From contig NZ_CP058907.1 in the NCBI RefSeq assembly GCF_013415845.1, positions 5,258,415-5,322,414 on the forward strand: a DNA stretch of 64,000 nt, read 5' to 3'. This document shows, in pieces, positions 24,594-32,794 of this stretch. How positions within the stretch are numbered: position 1 is the stretch's first letter; each line of letters starts with the position of its first letter. The translations under genes and the position numbers were made by a program. The stretch comes from Rhodopseudomonas palustris. Lineage in GTDB: Bacteria > Pseudomonadota > Alphaproteobacteria > Rhizobiales > Xanthobacteraceae. A model generated the notes under the pieces. It saw only the letters and a program-made list of their open reading frames with translations, searched no databases and was not told where the DNA came from.

Positions 24594-25841
24594 TCAGACG
24601 CCGCGATCGGATAGTTCGGTGGCGGCCTCGGCCACTCGTTTCCGGACTTTCGACCAGCCGGTGATCGCCAGCACGATCAGGCCGAGCAGCACTGGCGGGA
24701 ACACCGCGAGGTTCACGGTGGTCCAACCGTAGTTCGCCAGCAGCTGGCCCGACGAGAACGAGCCCAGCGCCATCAGGCCGAAGATGATGAAGTCGTTGAA
24801 CGCCTGGACCTTGTTCTTCTCGTTCGGCTGGTGCGTTTCCAGCACCAGCGCCGAGGCGCCGACGAACGCCAGATTCCATCCGACGCCGATCACGAACAGC
24901 GTCGCCCAGAAGTGCGGGGCGGTGACGCCGAGCAGGCCGATCGACGCGCCGAGCGCTTCCAGGACCAGGCCGGCCGCGACCACGCGCGGCGCGCCGAACT
25001 TGGCGATCAGCGAGCCGGTAACGAAACTCGGCGCGTACATCGCCACGATGTGCCATTGCAGGCCGAAATTGGAATCGCCGACGCTCAGCCCGCACATCTG
25101 CATCGCCAGCGGCGCCGAGGTCATCACCAAATTCATCATCGGATAGGCGATCGCGCCGCACAGCGCCGCGGCGATGAAGCGCGGCTGTCGCACGATCTCC
25201 ATCAGCGGACGACCGCCAGCCCGCTCCGCCGGCTTCGGCTTCGGTGCATCGACGCTCCACAGCACCGCCATGGCGATCAGCGCAATCGCCGCCTGCACCA
25301 CATAGGAGAACGCGAACAGATAAGGCTGCCAGACGTCCATGGTCCACTGCACGAGCTGCGGACCGAGCACGCCGGCGAACACGCCGCCTGCCATCACCCA
25401 CGACACCGCCTTCGGGCGATAGGAGGCGCTGGCGCCGTCGGCGGCGGCGAACCGATAGGACTGCGACACGGCTGCGTAAAGCCCGCCGATGAACGTCGCG
25501 ACGCAGAACAGCAGGAACGAGCCGTACAGGATTGCGACGGCGCCGAGCACACCGGTGAGCGTGCCGCAGCCGGTGCCGATCATGAACGAGACGCGGCGGC
25601 CGTAAGCCCGTGCGATCCACCCGGTCGGCAGCGTGCCGGCAGCAAGGCCGAGCACGTACATCGACAGCGGCACGGTCGCGAGCGACATCTCCGGCGCGAG
25701 CTGCGCGCCGATGATCGAACCGGTCGCGAAGATCACTGCGGCGTTTGCGCCGGTCAGCGCCTGCGCCGCGACCAGCCGCACCACGTTGGAACGGGCACGG
25801 GCATCGTCTTCGACGATGTCGTTGGCCGTCGCATCGACCAT
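24594..25841 (-). CDS. MFS transporter
   Basis: 415 residues with about twelve predicted TM helices. GWIARAYGRRVSFMIGTGCG, between helices 2 and 3, is the MFS signature loop (GxxxDxxGRR-like). The N-terminal 20 residues are charged (DDARARSN). The substrate is unknown. In a tandem with the following MFS gene; the two are not close copies of each other, so a duplication is not suggested. It starts from an ATG preceded by GGAGAATCCCTGCCG. Confidence 0.8.
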   Translation of the reverse strand: MVDATANDIVEDDARARSNVVRLVAAQALTGANAAVIFATGSIIGAQLAPEMSLATVPLSMYVLGLAAGTLPTGWIARAYGRRVSFMIGTGCGTLTGVLGAVAILYGSFLLFCVATFIGGLYAAVSQSYRFAAADGASASYRPKAVSWVMAGGVFAGVLGPQLVQWTMDVWQPYLFAFSYVVQAAIALIAMAVLWSVDAPKPKPAERAGGRPLMEIVRQPRFIAAALCGAIAYPMMNLVMTSAPLAMQMCGLSVGDSNFGLQWHIVAMYAPSFVTGSLIAKFGAPRVVAAGLVLEALGASIGLLGVTAPHFWATLFVIGVGWNLAFVGASALVLETHQPNEKNKVQAFNDFIIFGLMALGSFSSGQLLANYGWTTVNLAVFPPVLLGLIVLAITGWSKVRKRVAEAATELSDRGV

Positions 25842-25916
25842 CGGCAGGGATTCTCCTCACACCGGCCGACGACGGCCGGCGATTGCGCGCGCATCATAGG
25901 GCCGGGCCGGGCGTGA

Positions 25917-26633
25917 TCAACCCGCCGCGCCACCGGCTGCCGCATGGGCCCCCGCCGGTTTCGCCCGTACAAACACCAGGATCAGGTTATTGGCCGGCAT
26001 CTCGACGGTCTCGCTCAACACCAAGCCGGCACCGGCCGCGAGCTGTTCCAGATCCGCCACGTCGCGCACGCCCCATTCTGGATTGGCGTCGCGCAGGCTG
26101 GTGTCGAACACCGCATTGCTGAGCGCGGTGTGCTTGCCGTCCTGCTTGAACGGTCCATACAGCACCAGCATGCCGTCCTGGCTTAGCAGCCGTCCGGCGC
26201 CAGCCAGCAGCCCTTCGGCGACGCGCCACGGCGCGATGTGGACGACGTTGGCACAGAATATCGCCAGCAATGGCCCGGACTCCGCCCCGTCGGCCGGCGC
26301 CACCGACCAGGCGGGATCGGCCAGGTCGATCCGCTGCGGCGGCCGCAGATTGGGCATCGCCACATAGGCGCGCCAGGCGGCGATGCTCTTGAGGTGCTGG
26401 TCGTTGACGTCGCTCGGCCACCACGCGATGTCCTGATGTTCGCGCGCCAGCGCTGCGATGTGCTGGCCGGTGCCGCTGCCCGCTTCGAGCACGTCACCCT
26501 GCCGGCCGGCGAGAAGCCGGGCCAGCACGGCGCGGATCGGCTCGTCATTGCGATGGAACGCGGCAGCGTCGAGCCGGCCGTCGGGTTCGACCCGCCGCCC
26601 GTCCTTGCCGAACTCCACCACGAACTCCGCCAT
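25917..26633 (-). CDS. DUF938 family SAM-dependent methyltransferase-like protein
   Basis: 238 residues from the ATG at 26633, which has GGCAGG five bases upstream (an ATG five codons earlier is possible). The SAM-binding motif VLEAGSGTGQHIAALA (about 47-62) and the DUF938 features WWPSDVNDQHLKSIAAW, CANVVHIAPWRVAEGLLAGA, and LYGPFK are evident. DUF938 proteins are widespread and uncharacterised; a methyltransferase role is inferred from the fold. The gene stands alone, divergent from the riboswitch-controlled btuB gene. Confidence 0.85.
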   Translation of the reverse strand: MAEFVVEFGKDGRRVEPDGRLDAAAFHRNDEPIRAVLARLLAGRQGDVLEAGSGTGQHIAALAREHQDIAWWPSDVNDQHLKSIAAWRAYVAMPNLRPPQRIDLADPAWSVAPADGAESGPLLAIFCANVVHIAPWRVAEGLLAGAGRLLSQDGMLVLYGPFKQDGKHTALSNAVFDTSLRDANPEWGVRDVADLEQLAAGAGLVLSETVEMPANNLILVFVRAKPAGAHAAAGGAAG

Positions 26634-26778
26634 CGTCACCTGCCGCATCCACTATCGTGCGAGGTGTACAGACCCGGCTGTTACACGCAAGTCACAGCTC
26701 GTCACAATCCGACCGCGATTGCACCTGTTCGCCGCCATGGGCGAATTGACTCGCGAATTCCGCGACTTCTAATGGCGG

Positions 26779-26954
26779 TGACGGTTCCCGAGAGGGATGA
26801 AAAGGGAATACGGTGCGGACGCAGACACTTTCGCGTTCTAGGCCGTAGCTGTTCCCGCAACTGTAAGCGGATCGTCTTTCGTCGGATGCCACTGGGAACC
26901 TCGGTCCTGGGAAGGCGACGGAAGATCAACCGCGAGCCAGGAGACCTGCCGTCA
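26779..26954 (+). promoter_or_regulatory. Cobalamin (vitamin B12) riboswitch
   Basis: The stretch carries the conserved cobalamin riboswitch elements in order: GGTTCCCGAGAGGGATGAAAAGGGAA, the internal GCTGTTCCCGCAACTGTAAG, the B12 box GCCACTGG (26888-26895), and the 3' part GAGCCAGGAGACCTGCC. The outer helix P1 is TGACGG (26779-26784) with CCGTCA (26949-26954). It lies in the leader of the TonB-dependent receptor gene, 120 bases before its ATG, and should turn that gene down when cobalamin is plentiful. Confidence 0.92.
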
Positions 26955-27075
26955 TTCGTGGTCACACGCGAAGTTGCCGGCCGGGAATTGCAGGCATTGT
27001 CTTCACCGCTTTCGAAAGCTCGGTGAGACCTCGTTCGCTGTGACGTGCCACAGACGTCTGCCGAGGTTGAACCTT

Positions 27076-29097
27076 ATGCAATCCCGACCCGCCGCGCCGC
27101 GGCCTTGCTCCGCACTTTCACGCGCGCTTCTTGCCTCCACCATTCTGGTGCCCGCGCTCTCGCTCACCACGGCTGCCGCCGCGCAGGACGTGCTGCCCGA
27201 GATCGTCGTCAGCGCCACCGCCACTGAAACGCCGCGCGAACACGTGGCGAGCTCGGTGACCGTGATCACCGCGGACGATCTCACCCGCTATCAGCAACGC
27301 ACCGCCGCGGACGCGCTCAGCATGGTGCCCGGCCTCAATGTGGTGCGCACCGGCGGCCCCGGCGGCTCGACCGCGATCTTCATGCGCGGCACCAACTCCA
27401 ACCACGTCAAGGTGCTGATCGACGGCATCGACGCCGGTGATCCGAGCAAGCCGAACGGCGCTTATGATTTTGCCAACCTGCTTACCTCCGACATCGAGCG
27501 GATCGAAGTGCTGCGCGGCCCGCAGAGCGGCCTGTACGGCTCGGACGCGATCGGCGGCGTGATCTCGGTCGTCACCAAGCGCGGCAGCGGGCCCGCCAAG
27601 CTGACCGGCACGCTCGAAGGCGGCTCGTTCGGCACCTTCAACCAGACCGCGCGCGCCGCGGGCTCGCAGGACAATTTCGACTACGCCTTCAACGTCGCGC
27701 ATTATCGCACGACCAGCCTGCCGGTGACGCCGCTCAATCTGCTGGCTCCGGGCCAGCAGCGCAACAACGACAACTACGACAACCTGACCTATTCGACTCG
27801 GCTTGGCGTCCGCGCCAGCGACGAACTCGCCTTCAACTACGTCGCCCGCTATACCGATGCCCACAAGGGCTTCACCGGCGACGACTATTCGCGGTATCCG
27901 AACTCGTTCCCCGAGACGTTGCAGAGCACGACCGCAAGCCGAGATTTCATGACCCGCGGCGAAGCCGTGTGGTCGCCGCTCGGCAATTTCACCAGCACGT
28001 TCGGCGTCAGCTACAGCAACGAATGGAATCGAACGTTCAATCCGAACCCGGACTTCACCACCAACATCTTCACCTTCGCCACCGGCATCTCGCCGCCGAG
28101 TTCGTACACCGGGGAACGCACCAAGTTCGACTGGAAGGGTGTACTCGACGTCGGCTACGGGCAGAAACTGGTGGTCGGCACCGAACGCCAGGATGAGACG
28201 ATCCGCACCAATTCGGTGGGGGACTACGATTTCGCTGGCAACTACCAGCAGAAGGCGCTGCGCGCCCGCACCGGCAACACGGCGGGCTTCGTCGAATTGC
28301 AGTCGGAGTTCACCAAGAACTTCTTCCTGGTCTCCAACGTGCGCTACGACGACAACGACAGCTTTGGCGGGCATTCGACTTGGCGTGTCGCCCCAGTGTT
28401 CATCGTGCCGACCCTCGAGACCCGGCTGAAGGCGACCTACGGCACCGGCTTCAAGGCGCCGACGCTGACCCAGCTCTATGTCAACAACCCGGCCTACGCG
28501 ACGATCGGCAATCCGGCGCTGAAGCCCGAGACCAGCAAGGGCTACGACGTCGGCTTCGAACAGCCGCTGTTCGCCAACCGCGTCATTTTCGGTTCGACCT
28601 ACTTCAACAACGAGATCAACGATCTGATCAACTCGACCGGCTACGACGTGACGATCGGTGGCTACAGCTACAAGAACATCGGCATGGCGCGCACCTCGGG
28701 CGTCGAATCGTTCGTGTCGTGGCAGGCGACCGAGACGCTGCGCTTCCGGGTCGACCACACCTATACACACGCCATCGACCAGACGACCGACCAGAAGCTG
28801 CGGCGACGTCCCGACAACAAGGTGACGATGGCGGCGATCTGGAATCCGGTCGAGCGCGCCACGGTGTCGGCGACCGTGCTCTACACCAGCTCGTGGGTCG
28901 ACTACGACCGGTTCGGCACCACGTTGCTCGACGCGCCGTCGTTCACCACCGTGAACCTGGCGGCCAGCTATGAGGTCGATCCGCACGTCACCGTGTTCGG
29001 CCGCATCGACAACCTGTTCGACAAGAAATACGAGGTGCCGGTCGGCTTTCTGCAGCCCGGATTCGGCGCCTTCGCAGGCGTGCGCGTCACCAACTAG
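27076..29097 (+). CDS. btuB: TonB-dependent vitamin B12 receptor BtuB
   Basis: 673 residues from the ATG at 27076. Signal peptide (about 1-33, ending TTAAAA-QD), then a TonB box-like EIVVSATAT, a plug domain (VTVITADDLTRYQQRTAADAL, GGSTAIFMRGTNSNHVKVLIDG, IERIEVLRGPQSGLYGSDAIGGVI) and a 22-strand barrel. It imports cobalamins across the outer membrane with TonB energy. The riboswitch in its leader confirms the substrate. An upstream in-frame start at 26974 is rejected because it would lie close behind the riboswitch and add a non-signal sequence. The C-terminus ends VRVTN, not with the usual aromatic residue. No btuCDF genes adjoin it. Confidence 0.95.
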   Translation: MQSRPAAPRPCSALSRALLASTILVPALSLTTAAAAQDVLPEIVVSATATETPREHVASSVTVITADDLTRYQQRTAADALSMVPGLNVVRTGGPGGSTAIFMRGTNSNHVKVLIDGIDAGDPSKPNGAYDFANLLTSDIERIEVLRGPQSGLYGSDAIGGVISVVTKRGSGPAKLTGTLEGGSFGTFNQTARAAGSQDNFDYAFNVAHYRTTSLPVTPLNLLAPGQQRNNDNYDNLTYSTRLGVRASDELAFNYVARYTDAHKGFTGDDYSRYPNSFPETLQSTTASRDFMTRGEAVWSPLGNFTSTFGVSYSNEWNRTFNPNPDFTTNIFTFATGISPPSSYTGERTKFDWKGVLDVGYGQKLVVGTERQDETIRTNSVGDYDFAGNYQQKALRARTGNTAGFVELQSEFTKNFFLVSNVRYDDNDSFGGHSTWRVAPVFIVPTLETRLKATYGTGFKAPTLTQLYVNNPAYATIGNPALKPETSKGYDVGFEQPLFANRVIFGSTYFNNEINDLINSTGYDVTIGGYSYKNIGMARTSGVESFVSWQATETLRFRVDHTYTHAIDQTTDQKLRRRPDNKVTMAAIWNPVERATVSATVLYTSSWVDYDRFGTTLLDAPSFTTVNLAASYEVDPHVTVFGRIDNLFDKKYEVPVGFLQPGFGAFAGVRVTN

Positions 29098-29101
29098 GAT
29101 C

Positions 29102-29142
29102 GCTCTGTTCCGCCGCCGTAGGCTTCGTCGGCGGAACAGAGC
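29102..29142 (+). terminator. Strong hairpin right after btuB, perfect 14-bp stem
   Basis: GCTCTGTTCCGCCG (29102-29115) and CGGCGGAACAGAGC (29129-29142) pair without mismatch around a 13-base loop. It begins five bases after the btuB stop. No T run follows on the plus strand, so it is more a 3'-end stabiliser or partial terminator than a classical intrinsic terminator; the second hairpin downstream supplies a T run. Confidence 0.6.
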
Positions 29143-29190
29143 CCGATGCGACGTTGCGGCGAGCGCAGTTTCGCGCGCGAAACCAACGTC

Positions 29191-29232
29191 GAACAGCCTC
29201 CGAGCGCCGAAAGGCTGTTCGGAGGCTTTTTT
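29191..29232 (+). terminator. Rho-independent terminator with an overlapping alternative hairpin
   Basis: AGCCTCCGA (29195-29203) and TCGGAGGCT (29219-29227) form a 9-bp stem followed at once by TTTTTT, a classical terminator. The same bases can form a different stem, GAACAGCCT (29191-29199) with AGGCTGTTC (29212-29220), which would exclude it. It ends btuB transcription or acts as an attenuator before the small gene at 29280. Confidence 0.75.
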
Positions 29233-29279
29233 CGTGCTATCACGCCGCCTCCCAACTGGAACGCGATCGAATTGGAAGA

Positions 29280-29567
29280 ATGACGAACGACGACGATCAC
29301 CGCGCTGGCAACGCCGATCAAAGCGGCGACGGCAAGGCCGAACGCGAAGCCGCAGCCAAAGCAGTCCTCGACAACATGGCGCGCCTGCGCGCCATGCGGC
29401 TCGCCCGTGAAGCCGCAATGCCGCAAGCCGCGACATCGAGCAAGACCAAGCGCACCAAGACGACAGCCTCGACCACCAAGCGAGGCTCCAAGAAGGCCGA
29501 AGACGACAAGCCGCGGCCGCTGTCGGAGTGGCTGGCCGACCAGCAGAGTTCGGGTCGGCGGACCTAA
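29280..29567 (+). CDS. Small, highly charged hypothetical protein
   Basis: 95 residues from an ATG with GGAAG four bases before it. The sequence is acidic at first (MTNDDDHRAGNADQSGDGK), then alanine-rich and helical (AEREAAAKAVLDNMARLRAMRLAREAA), then very basic and Lys/Thr/Ser-rich (TKRTKTTASTTKRGSKKAED), ending PRPLSEWLADQQSSGRRT. No hydrophobic segment and no known domain. The composition suggests a disordered nucleic-acid- or protein-binding peptide; this is a guess. It starts 48 bases after the terminator. Confidence 0.6.
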   Translation: MTNDDDHRAGNADQSGDGKAEREAAAKAVLDNMARLRAMRLAREAAMPQAATSSKTKRTKTTASTTKRGSKKAEDDKPRPLSEWLADQQSSGRRT

Positions 29568-29740
29568 CTTCGGAACAAAGCTTCGCGTATCGGCATCAAG
29601 CGACGCGAAAATTGCGTGCGAGCTTTGACGAATCCGGTCTAGTCTCTGCGCAGTCATCGCAGTTGAACTGAGCGACAGCAACGCTGGCCGCGTGTGCGCC
29701 TTCGGACCACCCGCGCCAGCCATCACGGAACCGAGAGCCC

Positions 29741-29935
29741 ATGATCGGCTTCCTGCGCAAGCGCCCCAAGGCCGCTGCTCCGAAAAGCGATAAGAAGCCC
29801 GGCAACAGCGAGGGGAAAGGCAAAGCCAAGCCCGAACCACCGAAACCGCCGCCCGCCCTCGACGACGACCTGTACGAGACCGGCGACATCTGCGCGCCGG
29901 GCCGCGATCGCGACGACTATACCAAGGATCTGTAA
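29741..29935 (+). CDS. Small hypothetical protein, Lys/Pro-rich
   Basis: 64 residues: MIGFLRKRPKAAAPKSDKKP, a Lys/Pro-rich middle, then an acidic tail (DDDLYETGDICAPGRDRDDYT). No domain is recognised and there is no signal peptide. The 173-base gap to the previous gene and its plausible coding bias are the only supports. It converges on the ATP-grasp gene. Confidence 0.45.
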   Translation: MIGFLRKRPKAAAPKSDKKPGNSEGKGKAKPEPPKPPPALDDDLYETGDICAPGRDRDDYTKDL

Positions 29936-29966
29936 CAAGGTCAGGCGCCGCAGAGACATCAACACC

Positions 29967-31226
29967 TCAGGCTGGCTGATCGAAACCGCGATCGATCCGC
30001 GCAAGGGCCGCCGCATCGAGCAGGTGATCGCCCCAGCCCTTCGCGGCCAGGGTCGTTGCGCGTCGCGGCGCGGCAAGAAGGATCACGGCCGTTGCGACCA
30101 ACGGCACGGCGCTGAACCCATCGTGCCCCACCGGCGTCAATTCCTCGGCACTGCCGGCATAGGGCGGCTGCCGCAGCATCAGCCGCACGCATTCCCGCAT
30201 CACGTTGCGACGTGAGCCGCTGCGAAGCGCGCAGCCGAGCAGCGCCTGCATGCCGAGATGGCTGCAGACTCCGTCCCGCGACGGCTTGGGCGCCGCCGGT
30301 TGCTCGCCGAGCGACAGCCGCAGCAGCAGATCGACCAGATCGAGCCCCGCAAGCTGTGCGCTCATCGGCTCGACCAGCCGCGGATTACAATCGATGTACA
30401 GCGGCCGCGCATCGTTCGCCGGCCGGATGACATCGAACGAAAGCGCTCCGTGCCAGCCAAGCGCGGCGCCGATCGCTGCGACATCAGCGCGGACCGCATC
30501 GCCGCGAATACTGAGCTTGCGCGACGGCCCGCCGCCGGCACCGGTCTCGATCTGCCGATAGGCATGCAACGCCAGGAGGTCACCGCGATCGAACACCGCC
30601 TGCGCGTGCTCGATCGGACCGGCGATGAAGTCCTGCACCAGCAGTTCCCCGGCAAAGCCTTCCGCCGCGCGCAGCTCGTACACCGCCTGGTCGAGGGCCG
30701 CTTGATCCGTCACCCGCCAGACCCCGCGGCTGGCGGTGCCGACCGATATCTTGATCACGCAGGGACCACGCGCCACCTCGATCAACTCGTGCTCGGAGGT
30801 CACGATCCGGGTCGGCGGCTGCGGCAGGCCGAGCTTTTCCAAAAGCCGACTGAACCCGGCTTTGGTCACCGCGGTGCGGTAGCTGCCGTAGGATGGCAAC
30901 GCCACGCCGGCCAGTGCGGCGATGCGATCGGGAGCGCGCGCGAACACCAGTCCCTGCTCATGGATCGGCAACAGCACGTCGAAGCCGCGCCGCGCCAGCA
31001 GCTCCGTCACGAAGCCGAGATAGCCGGCGGGATCGCGGCGCAGCGGCGGACAGCGATGCACCGCACGCACGAAGCGCGAGAACCGGCCAAGACACAGCGG
31101 CGATGGATCGCAGATCTCGACGTGATGTCCGGCGAGGCCCAGCATAGTGATCGCCTGCCGCGCCGAGGTGCTACCGCCTTCAGACAGCAGCACCCGCAAT
31201 CGGCGCCCGGCGGGACTCATCATCAC
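29967..31226 (-). CDS. ATP-grasp domain protein, unknown substrate
   Basis: 419 residues. N-terminal Rossmann-like segment (LRVLLSEGGSTSARQAITMLGLAGHHVEIC), and an ATP-grasp domain (about 115-320) with VIKISVGTASRGVWRV, the lid LLVQDFIAG, and the metal-binding end YIDCNPRLVEPM. The last 90 residues are unassigned. ATP-grasp enzymes of this type join a carboxylate to an amine or other nucleophile using ATP, for example in amino-acid ligation or cell-surface biosynthesis; the substrate here is unknown. It stands alone on the minus strand, divergent from a Liv-type binding protein. Confidence 0.75.
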   Translation of the reverse strand: MMMSPAGRRLRVLLSEGGSTSARQAITMLGLAGHHVEICDPSPLCLGRFSRFVRAVHRCPPLRRDPAGYLGFVTELLARRGFDVLLPIHEQGLVFARAPDRIAALAGVALPSYGSYRTAVTKAGFSRLLEKLGLPQPPTRIVTSEHELIEVARGPCVIKISVGTASRGVWRVTDQAALDQAVYELRAAEGFAGELLVQDFIAGPIEHAQAVFDRGDLLALHAYRQIETGAGGGPSRKLSIRGDAVRADVAAIGAALGWHGALSFDVIRPANDARPLYIDCNPRLVEPMSAQLAGLDLVDLLLRLSLGEQPAAPKPSRDGVCSHLGMQALLGCALRSGSRRNVMRECVRLMLRQPPYAGSAEELTPVGHDGFSAVPLVATAVILLAAPRRATTLAAKGWGDHLLDAAALARIDRGFDQPA

Positions 31227-31457
31227 AGCGCGCTCATGCTGATCATCCCATCACGCGGGCAGCTTAGCAGCACTTAGTCCGCTCCGCGAAATTTGTGCAG
31301 CTGTGCGCGACCTGCGCCGCTACGCCGCCACGTAATTCAATTGAACCGCCGCGGTTCTCGTGAGAGCGTAGGCAGGATCGCACCGCAAACAACAAACTCG
31401 GGCGATCGACCTTCAGCCCGCACCGCAGAGTGCGGCTTTCAACGAGAGGAAACACAT

Positions 31458-32678
31458 TTGTCCATTCGCACCTCGCTCCTCCTGGCCAGCGCCGTCGCGC
31501 TCGCTGCAGCTCAGCCCGCGTTCGCCCAGAAGCAATACGGCCCCGGCGTCACCGACACCGAGATCAAGATCGGCCAGACCATGCCGTATAGCGGCCCGGC
31601 CTCGGCCTACGGCGTGCAAGGACAAGTCCAGAACGCCTACTACGCGATGATCAACGCAAAAGGCGGCGTCAACGGCCGCAAGATCAACCTGATCAGCCTC
31701 GACGACGCCTATTCGCCGCCGAAGACAGTCGAGCAAACCCGCAAGCTGGTCGAACAGGAGGAAGTGCTGGCGATCGTCGGCACGGTCGGTACGCCGACCA
31801 ATTCCGCTACTCAAAAGTATCTCAACGCCAAGAAGGTGCCGCAGATCTTCATCTCGACCGGCGCGGCGAAGTGGGACGATCCGAAGAACTTCCCGTGGAC
31901 CACGCAGCTCTACCCGCCCTACCAGATGGAGGGCATGATCTTCGCCAAGTACCTGCTGAAGCATAAGCCGGACGCCAAGCTCGGCGTATTCTCGCAGAAT
32001 GACGACGCCGGCAAGGACTACGTCAAAGGCCTGAAGGACGGGCTCGGCGACAAGGCTAAGACCATGATCGTCAAGGAAGTGACCTATGAGGTCACCGATC
32101 CGACGGTCGACTCGCAGATCGTCGCGTTGAAGGCCTCCGGCGCCGACACGTTGTTCACGATGGCGACGCCGAAGTTCGGCGCGCAGGCGATCCGCAAGGT
32201 GCACGAACTGAACTGGAAGCCGTTGAACTTCGTCGTCAGCGTCGCCAGCTCGATCAAGGGCGTGCTCGAGCCGGCCGGCAGCGAAGCTTCCACCGGGCTG
32301 CTCACCGCACTCGCGATGAAGACCCCGACCGATCCGCGCTTCGAGAACGACGCCGACGTCAAGGAGTTCAAGGACTTCCTCGCCAAGTGGTTTCCGAAGG
32401 GCGATATCGCCGACGGCAGCGTCGTGATCGGCTACATCTCGGCCTACATGACGGTGAAGACGCTGGAAGCCTGCGGCGACAATCTCACCCGCGACAACCT
32501 GCTGAAGCAGGTCACCAACATCAAGCCGACCGCGGCGCCGCTGCTGCTGCCGGGTATTAAGATATCGACTCGCCCGGACCGCTACGCGCCCTATACCCAG
32601 ATGCAGATCGCGCGGTTCGACGGAAAGAGCTGGGTGCCGGAAGGCGAAGTGTTCAACACCGATGCGGCGAGCCAATAA
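31458..32678 (+). CDS. Branched-chain amino-acid-type (LivK-family) ABC transporter substrate-binding protein
   Basis: 406 residues from a TTG start with GAGAGGA seven bases upstream; the signal peptide (SIRTSLLLASAVALAAAQPA-FAQ) begins there, so this start is preferred to an upstream in-frame ATG at 31293. The mature protein begins YGPGVTDTEIKIGQTMPYSG, followed by IVGTVGTPTNSATQKYLNAKKVP, VKEVTYEVTDPTVDSQI. Peripla_BP_6 family: delivers branched-chain amino acids or aromatic and other small acids to a LivHMGF permease. No permease genes are adjacent. Confidence 0.88.
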   Translation: MSIRTSLLLASAVALAAAQPAFAQKQYGPGVTDTEIKIGQTMPYSGPASAYGVQGQVQNAYYAMINAKGGVNGRKINLISLDDAYSPPKTVEQTRKLVEQEEVLAIVGTVGTPTNSATQKYLNAKKVPQIFISTGAAKWDDPKNFPWTTQLYPPYQMEGMIFAKYLLKHKPDAKLGVFSQNDDAGKDYVKGLKDGLGDKAKTMIVKEVTYEVTDPTVDSQIVALKASGADTLFTMATPKFGAQAIRKVHELNWKPLNFVVSVASSIKGVLEPAGSEASTGLLTALAMKTPTDPRFENDADVKEFKDFLAKWFPKGDIADGSVVIGYISAYMTVKTLEACGDNLTRDNLLKQVTNIKPTAAPLLLPGIKISTRPDRYAPYTQMQIARFDGKSWVPEGEVFNTDAASQ

Positions 32679-32710
32679 GGCGCTGCAAACACCACGACCT
32701 CAAACGCGCA

Positions 32711-32733
32711 TGGCCGGGCTCGTCCCGGCCATC
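32711..32733. repeat. Short palindrome, family C half element
   Basis: ATGGCCGGG-CTCGT-CCCGGCCAT, a perfect 9-bp inverted repeat between two convergent genes. It is the same motif that ends the repeat at 39011-39105 and probably serves as the bidirectional end of both transcripts, though no T run follows. Confidence 0.55.
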
Positions 32734-32794
32734 TGCGTTGGTGGAGTTGAACGCCGGTGACTTGAGGAAAAAGCCCGGCATTGGGGTGAGCACC

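Noticed and set aside
26974..27075. Upstream in-frame start that would lengthen BtuB by 34 residues
   Set aside because: It begins right after the riboswitch, adds a Cys/His/Arg-rich segment, and would bury the signal peptide that begins at 27076.
27118..29436. 772-codon open frame on the minus strand opposite btuB
   Set aside because: It is antisense to a certain gene. GC-rich codon bias leaves such mirror frames open, and the translation is Arg/His/Asp-rich with no domain.
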